NCBI GenBank assembly: GCA_045613945.1
Contig: JAZLBZ010000029.1
Location: 1 to 64,000, forward strand
DNA: 64,000 bases
Source: HGM04593 sp045613945
Lineage (GTDB): Bacteria; Bacteroidota; Bacteroidia; Bacteroidales; Bacteroidaceae
Reading direction: 5' to 3'
In this document: in pieces, positions 1-8,782 of the stretch
Position numbering within the stretch: position 1 is the first letter of the stretch
How the letters are laid out: each line of letters begins with the position of its first letter
The notes under the pieces: generated by a model
What the model saw: only the letters and a program-made list of their open reading frames with translations
Told to the model about the DNA's origin: nothing
The model's database searches: none
Position numbers and translations under genes: made by a program

Positions 1-799
1 CATGACACAGGATATCGGTACTGCACAGTTGCGTTTCCGCGACTACCCCATTGACAAGATGGTCTATGTAGTGGGCAACGAGCAGAACTACCACTTCCAG
101 GTACTCTCACTGCTGCTTGACAAACTAGGTTTCTCATGGGGCAAGGGACTTGTACACTTCTCATACGGCATGGTTGAGTTGCCCGAAGGCAAGATGAAGA
201 GCCGCGAAGGTACTGTTGTAGACGCCGACGACCTGATGGATGAGATGATCAACACTGCACGCGAGACATCGGAGGAACTTGGCGGCAAGCTCAACGACCT
301 CACCGCCGAGGAGAAGGCCGAAATCAACCGCATCATTGGTTTGGGCGCCCTGAAGTACTTTATGCTCAAGGTTGATGCACGCCGCAACATGCTCTTCAAC
401 CCCAAAGAGTCTATCGACTTCAACGGCAACACAGGCCCATTCATCCAGTACACCTACGCACGTACACGTTCAATTGGACGCAAGGCTGCCGAGGCTGGTG
501 CAAAGACAGAGTTTACAGCACCGGAGAGCATCAGCGAGAAGGAGTGCAATATCATCAGAATGCTCAACGAGTTCCCTGCAGTTGTACGCCAGGCCGGCAC
601 AGACTACTCACCTTCGGGCATTGCAAACTACGCATATGAACTGGCAAGAGAGTACAACCAGTTCTACCACGACTACAGTATCCTGCGCGAGGAGAATGAG
701 GAGACAAAGGCATTCCGTCTGCTGCTCACCGACAATGTGGGCAAGGTCATCAAGACAGCGATGAACCTGCTTGGCATTGAGGTTCCCGAAAGAATGTAA
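1..799 (+). CDS. argS: Arginyl-tRNA synthetase, C-terminal part (5' end outside window)
   Basis: Charges tRNA-Arg with arginine in the cytoplasm. The visible 265 residues begin inside the class I catalytic core. The KMKS loop reads KMKSR at about nt 191-205, and a DALR-type anticodon-binding helical domain follows, ending at IEVPERM. The frame is open to the left edge, so the N-terminal half with the HIGH motif lies upstream and the internal ATG at position 2 is not the real start. The product is essential and single copy. The RNase H gene follows 15 bp downstream on the same strand. Identity is sure. Confidence 0.96.
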   Translation, partial: MTQDIGTAQLRFRDYPIDKMVYVVGNEQNYHFQVLSLLLDKLGFSWGKGLVHFSYGMVELPEGKMKSREGTVVDADDLMDEMINTARETSEELGGKLNDLTAEEKAEINRIIGLGALKYFMLKVDARRNMLFNPKESIDFNGNTGPFIQYTYARTRSIGRKAAEAGAKTEFTAPESISEKECNIIRMLNEFPAVVRQAGTDYSPSGIANYAYELAREYNQFYHDYSILREENEETKAFRLLLTDNVGKVIKTAMNLLGIEVPERM

Positions 800-814
800 A
801 AAACCGGTACAGTA

Positions 815-1441
815 ATGGCCAAAAAAAGATACTATGTAGTATGGAACGGCATTCAGCCGGGCATATACTCCTCTTGGGAGGAGTGTCAAACGCAGATAAA
901 AGGCATAAAGCAGGCCCTTTACAAGGCGTTTGACACTCTTGCCGAAGCGGAGAGAGCATACTCATCATCACCCGGCCACTACATTGGTCAAGGAGCAAGA
1001 AGCAGCGAAAAGAAAGCGCCGGCAGAACTCCCGGCTTGTATAGTCAGGAACGCGCTGGCGGTAGACGCAGCATGCAGCGGCAACCCGGGGATGATGGAGT
1101 ACCGGGGTGTGTACATCGCCACAGGCGAGGAGGTATTTCATTTTGGCCCCATTTTCGGAACAAACAACATAGGAGAGTTCCTTGCCATAGTACACGGGCT
1201 TGCACTGTTAAAACAGAAAGGTCTTGACCTGCCAATATACTCGGACAGTTATAATGCCCTGCTGTGGATAAAGGGTAAAAAATGCAAGACAAAGTTGCCG
1301 CGAGATGGCAAGAGCGAGGAACTGTACGGTTACATTGACCGTGCGGAGAAGTGGCTGAAGGAGAACCGCTACACTACCCACCTAATGAAATGGGAAACCG
1401 ACAAGTGGGGAGAAATACCGGCCGATTTCGGCAGGAAATAG
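815..1441 (+). CDS. Ribonuclease H with N-terminal hybrid-binding domain
   Basis: Degrades RNA in RNA:DNA hybrids. Residues 4-50 form a caulimovirus-type (Cauli_VI) hybrid-binding module (YYVVWNGIQPGIYSSWEEC). After a linker comes an RNase HI fold from about residue 78. The four acidic catalytic residues are recognisable as D84 (VDAACSGN), E121 (NNIGEF), D144 (YSDSYN) and D196 (WETDKW), so the enzyme should be active. The domain order and 208-residue length fit the family common in Bacteroidota. It probably shares the argS transcript. Start chosen at the ATG directly before the hybrid-binding domain. Confidence 0.9.
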   Translation: MAKKRYYVVWNGIQPGIYSSWEECQTQIKGIKQALYKAFDTLAEAERAYSSSPGHYIGQGARSSEKKAPAELPACIVRNALAVDAACSGNPGMMEYRGVYIATGEEVFHFGPIFGTNNIGEFLAIVHGLALLKQKGLDLPIYSDSYNALLWIKGKKCKTKLPRDGKSEELYGYIDRAEKWLKENRYTTHLMKWETDKWGEIPADFGRK

Positions 1442-1528
1442 ACCACCGCGAACTATCTTCTTGCCACAACGTTTCTATCAGTTGGGCACCACATCTGCAA
1501 GACAAAGTACTTTTAACCAAGAGACATC

Positions 1529-2305
1529 ATGCCAACAATCATCTACCCATCGCCAATATTCGGCCCGGTAAAGAGCCGCAGACTAGGTATTTCATTAGGA
1601 ATCAACCTGTTGCCTACTGACGGCAAGGTATGCACTTTCGACTGCATATACTGCGAATGCGGGCTAAACGCGACAAGAAGAGCAAAGCAGGCAATGCCCA
1701 CGCGTGAAGAGGTTGCCACAGCACTTGAAGCAAAGCTTCTTGAAATGGCAAAAGATGGCACATTGCCCGATGTCATCACATTCGCCGGCAACGGAGAGCC
1801 CACCATTCATCCCAATTTTGACGGTATCATTGACGACACGATAGAGTTGCGCGACAGGATATGTCCATCGGCAAAAGTAAGCGTACTGACCAATGCCACT
1901 CTGATAACCCGCAACGCAGTCTTTGAGGCGTTGAAAAAAGTGGATAACAACATTCTCAAACTCGATACAGCAGACCCGGAATATATCTCTGCTGTAGACC
2001 GCCCTACCGGCAGATATGACGTCAATGCCATAATAGAGAGAATGAAGGCCTTTAAAGGAAGGGCCGTCATACAGACAATGTTCATGAAGGGGAATGTCAA
2101 TGGCAAGAATATTGACAACACCGGCAATGAGTATGTAATGCCCTGGATTGCCGCCGTCAAAGAGATTGCCCCACGCGAAGTGATGATCTACACCATTGAC
2201 AGGGAAACACCTGTGAGCGGCCTGCAGAAAGCCACCCACGAGGAACTTGACAGGATTGTAGGCCTGCTTGCCAAAGAGGGCATAAAAGCCACAGCATCGT
2301 ACTGA
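1529..2305 (+). CDS. Radical SAM protein (COG0731-like)
   Basis: Radical SAM enzyme of unknown substrate. The 4Fe-4S-binding Cys triad is a CX3CX2C motif at C35, C39 and C42 (CTFDCIYC), with one further Cys at 44. A glycine-rich SAM-binding stretch (FAGNGEPT) follows near residues 87-94. The 258 residues look like one complete partial TIM barrel with no auxiliary cluster domain. The N-terminal PSPIFGPVKSRRLG block is typical of the wybutosine-synthesis-related Fe-S oxidoreductase family. It may be cotranscribed with the RNase H gene, 87 bp upstream. The actual reaction cannot be read from sequence. Confidence 0.85.
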   Translation: MPTIIYPSPIFGPVKSRRLGISLGINLLPTDGKVCTFDCIYCECGLNATRRAKQAMPTREEVATALEAKLLEMAKDGTLPDVITFAGNGEPTIHPNFDGIIDDTIELRDRICPSAKVSVLTNATLITRNAVFEALKKVDNNILKLDTADPEYISAVDRPTGRYDVNAIIERMKAFKGRAVIQTMFMKGNVNGKNIDNTGNEYVMPWIAAVKEIAPREVMIYTIDRETPVSGLQKATHEELDRIVGLLAKEGIKATASY

Positions 2306-2335
2306 GGCCACGCATCAGCACGCCTACACTTTACA

Positions 2336-2372
2336 CCTGTTCTGTTTGCAGCACAAGCCGCATCAGAACAGG
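2336..2372. terminator. Convergent terminator hairpin
   Basis: A 9-bp inverted repeat CCTGTTCTG / CAGAACAGG (2336-2344 and 2364-2372) lies between the convergent radical SAM and YqaA-like genes. A T-containing stretch follows on the plus side. The right arm overlaps the last codons of the minus-strand gene. The loop is long (19 nt), so strength is uncertain. Confidence 0.45.
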
Positions 2373-2827
2373 TTTGTTATTCCATAGTATGATGCAGCAA
2401 TAAAGGCATACCTGAACAATTTGCCCACTGTCATCACGGCAATCACCTTATACTTGTTCACGCGCATAATGCCAAGCACAACCAGCAGCACCTCGCCAAG
2501 CGCGGGCACAAAAGACAGTGCTGCAGTCCAATAGCCATACTTCTGAATGAGCATATCGGCACGTTTCATTCTCCTTTCAGGAATCCTGAGCACCCTTTGT
2601 ACGGTATCCTTGTTTGTCAGGTATCCAAGCATGAAGCATGTGATACCGCCAAGTGTATTTCCCGCAGTAGCAACAATAGTAAGCCACACAGCACTAAGAC
2701 CCAGGCTCAGAAACAGGAGCAGGAGTAACTCACTTGCTATGGGAAGAACAGAACCTGACAGGAAAGAAAGTATTCCCATTCCCCAATAGCCATAATCTTT
2801 GAAAAAATCTACTAACGCATCAACCAT
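2363..2827 (-). CDS. DedA/YqaA-family inner-membrane protein
   Basis: A 154-residue membrane protein of the SNARE-associated (DedA/VTT, YqaA) family. The family is linked to lipid-carrier handling and membrane homeostasis. It has an amphipathic N-terminus (KDYGYWGMG), a hydrophobic Gly-rich re-entrant segment near residues 25-75, and the typical KYGYWTAALSFVPALGEVLLVVLG-type second half with a conserved Pro/Gly/Glu. It overlaps the end of the upstream membrane protein gene by 16 bp, implying translational coupling in the methyltransferase-purD operon. Family assignment is firm; cellular role is inferred. Confidence 0.85.
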   Translation of the reverse strand: MVDALVDFFKDYGYWGMGILSFLSGSVLPIASELLLLLFLSLGLSAVWLTIVATAGNTLGGITCFMLGYLTNKDTVQRVLRIPERRMKRADMLIQKYGYWTAALSFVPALGEVLLVVLGIMRVNKYKVIAVMTVGKLFRYAFIAASYYGITNLF

Positions 2828-3765
2828 AGCGATTGTGTTGCCATTGCAACCATTATTATGTTAATAAATATCATATACACGTTTGACATACGTGTCTCTT
2901 TCTTTGCAAAAAGATAGGAGGCCAATATTGCCACAAACGGCAACTGGCAGATGTAGAAGAAACCGGAGCCGCCATCTACAATAACAAACAGCAGCAAAAG
3001 GTATATATTCGCCACAATCACAAACGTAAGCCTGCGGCGAAGCAAAGGCTTGGCCGGCGAAGCACTGCCCACAAAAGCAAAGACGGCAGGCAGCAGAACA
3101 GCAAGCACAAGCAACAGCACAAGGAGGTGAACAAAGGTCAAACCTGCAAAATCCACGTCAGCAACCGCCGGCAGCATAGTCACAAAAGAATCCCAGATTC
3201 CATTTGCACGAGGGAACACATAGGCTGTTCCCACAACAAGCCAGAATGGTGTAAGCAAGCCCAGAAACGATGCCGCCACACCTCTTGACGACAAAGTATT
3301 TGTTATTGAACAGAATAGAAGATAGAGCGGTATCAGGTACAATGCATAGGGTGAGATAAATGCAAGGAGCCCCAACAGCATGAACGAGGCATAGAGCAGG
3401 CCCACAGGGCCAGGACTGTACTGGCAGAAGAGCAGCAATATGACCGAGAGCAGAAAAACCAGCGACAGCAGGGCTATTGTCACATTGCCATTCACAAATG
3501 TGGAGACAGCGACAAACCACATATACAATGCCCCCTTCCATTTCACTTCCCTGTCAAAGAATGTCTGCCGGGAGAGAAGTACTGCCGACAACATATACAG
3601 CAGGAGCGCCACCGCACGTGAAAGAAAACCACTGAAGAGTACAGGCAATCCGTCAATAGGCAAAGCCGATACCGGCATCCAGTGAGCCGATACCATAACC
3701 AACATCGACAGCACAAACAGTACTGCCGATGTATATCTGCCCGAAGCGAAATAGCCCTGTAGCAT
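2812..3765 (-). CDS. Multi-pass inner-membrane protein (DUF6427-like)
   Basis: About 317 residues dominated by 8-10 hydrophobic helices with short loops and no catalytic motif. It resembles the Bacteroidota-only DUF6427 type of membrane protein, a recollection rather than a search result. A longer frame upstream overlaps purD. I chose the ATG at 3765 (MLQGYFASGRYTSAVLF) because it lies 4 bp after the purD stop and directly precedes the first membrane helix. It overlaps the downstream YqaA-like gene by 16 bp. Function unknown. Confidence 0.75.
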   Translation of the reverse strand: MLQGYFASGRYTSAVLFVLSMLVMVSAHWMPVSALPIDGLPVLFSGFLSRAVALLLYMLSAVLLSRQTFFDREVKWKGALYMWFVAVSTFVNGNVTIALLSLVFLLSVILLLFCQYSPGPVGLLYASFMLLGLLAFISPYALYLIPLYLLFCSITNTLSSRGVAASFLGLLTPFWLVVGTAYVFPRANGIWDSFVTMLPAVADVDFAGLTFVHLLVLLLVLAVLLPAVFAFVGSASPAKPLLRRRLTFVIVANIYLLLLFVIVDGGSGFFYICQLPFVAILASYLFAKKETRMSNVYMIFINIIMVAMATQSLWLMR

Positions 3766-3769
3766 CTTC

Positions 3770-5038
3770 TTACAAGTCAAAACCGATATCGCTTCTGAAA
3801 TATTTCTTCTCGTATTTGATGGCATTCGCCGAACGGAAAGAGCGCTCAAGAGCCTCTTGGCGTGTAGCACCGTATGAAACCGCCGCTATTACTCGGCCAC
3901 CGGCTGTCACCACCTTGCCATCCTTTTCGGTTGTACCGGCATGAAACAGGATGCTCTCATTCACATCCTCGAAACCTGTCATCTCAAAGCCCTTGTCATA
4001 GTGCTCGGGATAACCACCCGATACAAGCATCACGCACACAGCATTGCGCTCATCAAACTCAACTGTTGTTCCGGCGAGTGTTCCCGCAGCAACCTTCTCA
4101 AAGAGTTCAACGATATCACTTTTCAGACGCAGCATGACAGACTCTGTCTCGGGGTCGCCCATACGCACGTTGTATTCAATAACCATTGGCTCGCCATCAA
4201 CATTGATAAGACCGAAGAAGATGAAGCCCTTGTAGAGCAGGCTGTCCTTTACAAGACCGTCAACTGTAGGCTTGATTATTCTATCCTCTACCTTCTTCAT
4301 CCACTCCTTTGTTGCAAAAGGAACAGGAGATATTGAACCCATGCCACCGGTGTTCAAGCCTGTATTGCCCTCACCAATGCGCTTGTAGTCCTTTGCCTCG
4401 GGCAAGATTACATAATCCTTGCCGTCAGTGAGCACAAACACCGAGCACTCAATACCATCAAGGAACTCCTCAATTACAACTGTTGCCGAAGAGTCGCCGA
4501 ACATACCGTCGAGCATCTCATCAAGGCTGCTCTTTGCCTCCTCCAGTGTAGGGAGAATAAGTACGCCCTTACCGGCACACAGGCCATCGGCCTTGAGCAC
4601 ATAAGGCGCTTTCAGGCCCTCAAGGAAACGGTAGGCTTCCTCTTTCTCTGCTGCAGTGAAAGCCTTGTATGCAGCTGTAGGGATATTGTGGCGCTGCATA
4701 AACTCCTTTGCAAAGTTCTTGCTGCCCTCGAGTTCGGCGGCAGCCTTTGTAGGACCAATCACCGCGATATTCTTGAGCCTTGCATCTGCAGCGAAATAGT
4801 CATATACGCCCTTCACCAATGGGTCCTCGGGACCAACAACAACCATTGACACATTGTTCGCAAGTACAAACTCGGCGATAGCGTCAAAATCGCAGACTGC
4901 AATGCTTACATTCTCACCAACCTCCTTTGTTCCGGCATTGCCTGGAGCAATGTACAGTTTGTCAACCTTAGGACTCTGAGCAATTTTCCAAGCGAGAGCG
5001 TGCTCACGGCCACCGCTACCCAAAAGTAATATGTTCAT
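3770..5038 (-). CDS. purD: Phosphoribosylamine-glycine ligase (GARS)
   Basis: ATP-dependent ligation of glycine to 5-phosphoribosylamine, the second step of purine synthesis, in the cytoplasm. The 422 residues carry the N-terminal GSGGREHALAWK loop, an ATP-grasp core (VLKADGLCAGKGV around residue 145) and the metal/phosphate segment EYNVRMGDPETE. Full family length, not fused to PurM or PurN. It sits between the Arg-tailed methyltransferase (24 bp upstream) and a membrane protein (4 bp downstream) and is likely part of that operon. Confidence 0.97.
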   Translation of the reverse strand: MNILLLGSGGREHALAWKIAQSPKVDKLYIAPGNAGTKEVGENVSIAVCDFDAIAEFVLANNVSMVVVGPEDPLVKGVYDYFAADARLKNIAVIGPTKAAAELEGSKNFAKEFMQRHNIPTAAYKAFTAAEKEEAYRFLEGLKAPYVLKADGLCAGKGVLILPTLEEAKSSLDEMLDGMFGDSSATVVIEEFLDGIECSVFVLTDGKDYVILPEAKDYKRIGEGNTGLNTGGMGSISPVPFATKEWMKKVEDRIIKPTVDGLVKDSLLYKGFIFFGLINVDGEPMVIEYNVRMGDPETESVMLRLKSDIVELFEKVAAGTLAGTTVEFDERNAVCVMLVSGGYPEHYDKGFEMTGFEDVNESILFHAGTTEKDGKVVTAGGRVIAAVSYGATRQEALERSFRSANAIKYEKKYFRSDIGFDL

Positions 5039-5062
5039 AGTAGTATCTTATTTGCTTTTTAG

Positions 5063-6757
5063 TTATTTCTTGTCTCTCTTGCCACCACGCAATGGTTTGA
5101 AATCGCCTTTGTAGGGAGCCTGGCGCTTTCCGTCACCCTTGCGATCAAATGATTTGCGTGCACCTGCTGCAGGCTTGCCACCATCACGGTTATCACGACG
5201 ACGGTCATCACGGCGCTCAGGACGTCCTTCGCGTGGAACACGACGATTATCGCGGCCCTCGTCACGTGGAGCACGGCCCTCGCGTGAAGCAAAGCGGTCA
5301 TCGCGGCGGTTCTCGCGTGGAGCGCGGCGTTCGTCACGACGTTCGTCACGCGGAGCAAATCCCTCGCGACGCTCTCTTCTTTCGCCATCACCTTCACGGC
5401 GCTCTCTGCGTGCCGGTTTTCTGCGAGCCTTGTCAAAGTATGCCTCAAGCTCGCGACGACGACGCATTGACTCATCATCAATCTCGCTAGAGTAGTTGGC
5501 ATCGTTATTCTGGTTCTTGGATGCACGCTCCGAGCGTGTCTCGCCGTCAAGGCCTGTAAGGCGTGACTGACGCTTTAGCGGAGCGTAATCCTTCTTGAGT
5601 TCGTTACCCTCGCCTCGGAATCCCTTATACTTGCCCTGGAACAGTTCATACTTGCGGAACTCACAATCAAGGTCACCGTTGAAAAGGGGTATACGCGCCG
5701 ATGCCTTGAGGCCAATCTGGTCAAAGCAATCATAGTTATTGCTGATTACCCAGGCCACATTACCCTGGAACGCGTGCTTCAGGCGCGCACCAAGATCCTT
5801 GTACACCTGCAGCAACTTATCCGGGACAAGACGCTCGCCATATGGCGGGTTCACAATCATGATAGCAGGCTCTGAATGCTCCTCGAAGTCCTTTATGTCG
5901 CGGCACTCAATCTCAATGCAGTCACCCATCATTGCCGACTTCACATTGCGGCGCGCGCAAGCCACCATGCGGCCATCCACATCGTAGCCATATATCTTAT
6001 GCTTGAATTCACGCTCGGCCGAGTCATCCTCGTAGATTGACTTGAAGAGAGCGCTGTCATAGTCTTTCCATTTCTCAAAGGCATAGCCCTGGCGGAAGAC
6101 GCCGGGCGCAATGTTGCGCGCTATGAGCGCCGCCTCAATGGGCAGTGTTCCCGAACCGCACATTGGGTCAATAAAGTCGCACTCGCCATGCCAGTTTGTA
6201 AGCATAATCATACCGGCAGCAAGCACCTCGTTGATTGGCGCACGGCCTGTCTCAACGCGGTATCCGCGACGGTGGAGCGACTCGCCCGAACTATCGAAAG
6301 CAAGAGTACAATCCTCGCCTGCAATATGTATGTGAAAGATAAGATCGGGGTTGTTAAGACGTACAGAAGGACGCTCTCCATACTTGTCATTGAAGTAATC
6401 GGCAATAGCATCCTTGACGCGGTAGGCAACAAATTTGGAATGACGGAACACCTCGCTGTAAACTACTGCATCGACAGAGAATGTCGAGGTGGTATCGAGA
6501 TACTGCTCCCAGTCGAAAGCCTTCACTGCCTCATATACCTCGTCGGCATTTGTTGCCTTGAAGTGAAGGAATGGTTTCAAAATACGTACGGCAGTTCTTA
6601 AATGGAAATTCGCCTTGTACATCATCTCCTTGTCACCTGTGAAAGAGACCATACGACGGCCAATCTGCACGTTATTTGCGCCCAAAGCAACCAACTCCTT
6701 TGCCAAGACCTCTTCCAAGCCCTGGAAGGTCTTTGCTATCATTTCAAATTCACCCAT
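5063..6757 (-). CDS. THUMP-domain RNA methyltransferase (RlmL N-half-like) with Arg-rich tail
   Basis: Probable SAM-dependent guanine-N2 methyltransferase acting on 23S rRNA. A THUMP-type RNA-binding region covers residues 1-160. The Rossmann methyltransferase domain has motif I DPMCGSGT (197-204) and the N6/N2 motif NPPYGER (303-309). It matches the first half of gamma-proteobacterial RlmL and lacks the RlmK half. Residues 433-564 are an unusual low-complexity tail of repeated RRD/RER/APRE units ending in RGGKRDKK, probably disordered and RNA-binding. A longer frame begins at 6856, but the ATG at 6757 (MGEFEMIAKTFQGLEE) starts the conserved domain. It appears to lead the operon with purD. 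Confidence 0.88.
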   Translation of the reverse strand: MGEFEMIAKTFQGLEEVLAKELVALGANNVQIGRRMVSFTGDKEMMYKANFHLRTAVRILKPFLHFKATNADEVYEAVKAFDWEQYLDTTSTFSVDAVVYSEVFRHSKFVAYRVKDAIADYFNDKYGERPSVRLNNPDLIFHIHIAGEDCTLAFDSSGESLHRRGYRVETGRAPINEVLAAGMIMLTNWHGECDFIDPMCGSGTLPIEAALIARNIAPGVFRQGYAFEKWKDYDSALFKSIYEDDSAEREFKHKIYGYDVDGRMVACARRNVKSAMMGDCIEIECRDIKDFEEHSEPAIMIVNPPYGERLVPDKLLQVYKDLGARLKHAFQGNVAWVISNNYDCFDQIGLKASARIPLFNGDLDCEFRKYELFQGKYKGFRGEGNELKKDYAPLKRQSRLTGLDGETRSERASKNQNNDANYSSEIDDESMRRRRELEAYFDKARRKPARRERREGDGERRERREGFAPRDERRDERRAPRENRRDDRFASREGRAPRDEGRDNRRVPREGRPERRDDRRRDNRDGGKPAAGARKSFDRKGDGKRQAPYKGDFKPLRGGKRDKK

Positions 6758-6842
6758 AATGTTAAAAAAATAATCTTTGGGAATCCCCCTATAAAATATT
6801 ATGCAAAGGAACAAAAAAAAGCAATGCAAATCAATAAAAGGG

Positions 6843-6875
6843 GTTGATATTTGCACATAATTGAGCTACATTTGC
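6843..6875 (+). promoter_or_regulatory. Bacteroidota-type promoter for the lytic transglycosylase
   Basis: A -33-like GTTG (6843-6846), 20 nt spacer and a perfect -7 box TACATTTGC (6867-6875) lie 29 bp before the start codon at 6904. This fits the Bacteroidota consensus TTTG-N19-21-TAnnTTTG. Confidence 0.6.
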
Positions 6876-6903
6876 GTTCCATTTTTTACACCTCACACAG
6901 ACA

Positions 6904-7881
6904 ATGAAACACAAGACTCGAATTTCATCATTCATAATGTTGATTTCACTGGCATGCGTTGCCATTTTCCTCTCAAGCAACAAGGCGCAGACCCCACAGG
7001 ACAACAACAGCGCACAGTGCCAAATAGCAAACGTGCTCCCGCCCGAAACGCCTACAAGCATTGTATTTGCCGGCGATACCATCGACCTCACGCTGCAGGA
7101 GCGACGCGAACGCATGGACAAGGAGATGCTCTCGTTTACATACTCGCATATAAACACAACACTCATCATCAAGCGTGCCAACCGTCTGTTCCCTATTGTA
7201 GAACCGATACTCAAGGAGTGCGGTGTGCCCGATGACTTCAAGTACCTGATGATCATTGAGAGCAACGGCGACCCCGAGGCGCTCTCACCCTCAAAGGCCG
7301 GCGGACTGTGGCAGTTCCTTGAGAAGACTGGCCGCGAGCATGGGCTCGAAGTAACAGAAGAGATTGACGAGCGCTACCACACCGAGAAGGCCACACGCGC
7401 TGCGTGCAAATACCTCAAGGACTCGTACGAGATTTTCGGCGACTGGCTAACTGTTGCGGCAAGTTACAATACAGGACGCGCCAATGTAGCCAAGCGCAGC
7501 GAGAGACAAAAGGAGAAGAAGGCCATAGACCTGCTGCTGCCCAACGAGACATCGCGCTATATATTCCGCCTCATGGCTGTGAAAACAGTATTTGAATGCC
7601 CCGCAAGATATGGTTTCATATTGCGCAGCAGCGACCTCTACCCCACCATCCCCATTGAACGCGAAGTTACAGCAAGCGGCGCTATGATTGACTGGGCCGA
7701 TTTTGCCCAGGAGTACGGACTCACATTCCTGCAGTTGCGCGAAGCAAATCACTGGATAAGGCGCACAACGCTAAACAACAAGGCCGGGAGGACATACAAG
7801 GTACAGATTCCCTGCAAGAAGGCACTGCGCTATAACCCAGCAGAGACAAAAGCACACAACCCAAATTGGGTAGTAGAATAA
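6904..7881 (+). CDS. Membrane-anchored lytic murein transglycosylase (MltD-like)
   Basis: Cleaves peptidoglycan glycan strands to 1,6-anhydro products in the periplasm. An N-terminal hydrophobic segment (residues 8-25) serves as signal/anchor. The SLT domain follows: catalytic Glu119 in YLMIIESNGDPEA, then SKAGGLWQF (130-138) and AASYNTG (185-191). The C-terminal part (about 235-305) looks like one degenerate LysM-like wall-binding segment. The 325-residue length fits short Bacteroidota MltD-type proteins. Single-gene unit with its own promoter and a terminator hairpin just downstream. Confidence 0.88.
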   Translation: MKHKTRISSFIMLISLACVAIFLSSNKAQTPQDNNSAQCQIANVLPPETPTSIVFAGDTIDLTLQERRERMDKEMLSFTYSHINTTLIIKRANRLFPIVEPILKECGVPDDFKYLMIIESNGDPEALSPSKAGGLWQFLEKTGREHGLEVTEEIDERYHTEKATRAACKYLKDSYEIFGDWLTVAASYNTGRANVAKRSERQKEKKAIDLLLPNETSRYIFRLMAVKTVFECPARYGFILRSSDLYPTIPIEREVTASGAMIDWADFAQEYGLTFLQLREANHWIRRTTLNNKAGRTYKVQIPCKKALRYNPAETKAHNPNWVVE

Positions 7882-7905
7882 GACACAAAGTATAACACAT
7901 ACAAA

Positions 7906-7939
7906 AAAATGCTCCTATCGTCATCGACAGGAGCATTTT
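7906..7939. terminator. Bidirectional terminator between transglycosylase and rubrerythrin genes
   Basis: A 15-bp stem with one mismatch (7906-7920 with 7925-7939, loop TCAT) carries a T-run of seven on the minus side and TTTT on the plus side. The two genes converge here, so it can serve both. Confidence 0.85.
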
Positions 7940-7962
7940 ACTGTTATTGAAGACCTTTACAA

Positions 7963-8502
7963 TCAATAGTTCTCTGGTTTCAACTGGAAGTATGCCTTTG
8001 GATGTACACATACAGGGCAAATCTCGGGCGCCATCTTGCCAATGTGCAAGTGGCCACAGTTGCGGCACTGCCAGATGCAGTCCTTGTCGCGGCTGAATAC
8101 AAGACCATTCTGCACATTCTCGAGCAACTTCTTGTAACGATCCTCGTGTACCTTCTCAACCTTTGCTACAGCCTCAAACATTGCAGCAATCTCAACAAAG
8201 CCCTCCTCACGAGCCTCCTTTGCCATTGTTGGGTACATATCGGTCCACTCATAGTTCTCACCCGCAGCAGCATCTACCAAGTTCTCGGCTGTGCTGCCAA
8301 TGCCATGTACAAGTTTGAACCACAATTTTGCATGCTCTTTCTCCTGGTCAGCAGTCTCCTGGAAGATAGCAGCCATCTGCTCAAAGCCATCCTTTTTTGC
8401 CTTGCTTGCATAGTATGTATACTTGTTACGTGCCTGGCTCTCACCCGCAAAAGCAGCCCAAAGGTTTGCTTCGGTCTTTGTTCCTTTCAATGATTTATCC
8501 AT
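7963..8502 (-). CDS. rbr: Rubrerythrin
   Basis: Non-haem di-iron peroxidase that reduces hydrogen peroxide in the cytoplasm of anaerobes. The 179 residues form a four-helix ferritin-like domain with ExxH iron-ligand motifs (DQEKEHAKLWF near 50-60; VEKVHEDRY near 115-120). A C-terminal rubredoxin-like iron site follows, with CRNCG and CPVC pairs. Slightly shorter than the classical 191-residue protein but with all metal ligands visible. Monocistronic, which suits an oxidative-stress gene, although I do not see a clear OxyR/PerR box. Confidence 0.95.
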   Translation of the reverse strand: MDKSLKGTKTEANLWAAFAGESQARNKYTYYASKAKKDGFEQMAAIFQETADQEKEHAKLWFKLVHGIGSTAENLVDAAAGENYEWTDMYPTMAKEAREEGFVEIAAMFEAVAKVEKVHEDRYKKLLENVQNGLVFSRDKDCIWQCRNCGHLHIGKMAPEICPVCVHPKAYFQLKPENY

Positions 8503-8653
8503 AGTTGTTTTTTATTAAAATTGTTAATAGGATTTTCTTCTGCAATTATCTTAATTTTATTCCAAATGACAAAGACATTCGGTCACTTTTTTTGAAAGCG
8601 CTTTTAAAAAAAAAATCAAGGAGATGAGTTCAAACACCTTCTCATTCAAAAAC

Positions 8654-8691
8654 AAATTGGGCGTCCCTTAGTTCAAAGAGACGCCCAATTT
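8654..8691 (-). terminator. Terminator of the fumarase gene
   Basis: A perfect 12-bp stem AAATTGGGCGTC / GACGCCCAATTT (8654-8665, 8680-8691) is followed on the minus strand by a T-rich tract (TTGTTTTTG). It lies about 90 bp past the fumarase stop and before rbr. Confidence 0.75.
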
Positions 8692-8703
8692 GGATTCGCA
8701 AAT

Positions 8704-8775
8704 ATCATCCTGAACACAGTAAAGAATTTCCAAGACTGCGCAAGAATAGATACTTCGCGTTGCTCAGTATGACAA
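8704..8775. repeat. Interspersed imperfect palindrome (copy 1)
   Basis: A non-coding stretch whose ends are imperfect inverted repeats: TCATCCTGA at the left and TCAGTATGA at the right. It has the general pattern TCATyCyGAAC..AG..A.GAATyTC seen again at 44309-44389. It resembles small dispersed palindromic repeats common between bacterial genes. No reading frame. Confidence 0.45.
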
Positions 8776-8782
8776 CAAGTTT

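Noticed and set aside
1664..2311. A 215-codon open frame antisense to the radical SAM gene
   Set aside because: The opposite strand encodes a clear conserved enzyme with its Cys motif; the antisense product has no domain, and such frames are common shadows at this base composition.
5139..5550. Arg-, His- or Ser-rich open frames on both strands over the methyltransferase tail
   Set aside because: They result from the repetitive codons of the Arg-rich tail read in other frames.
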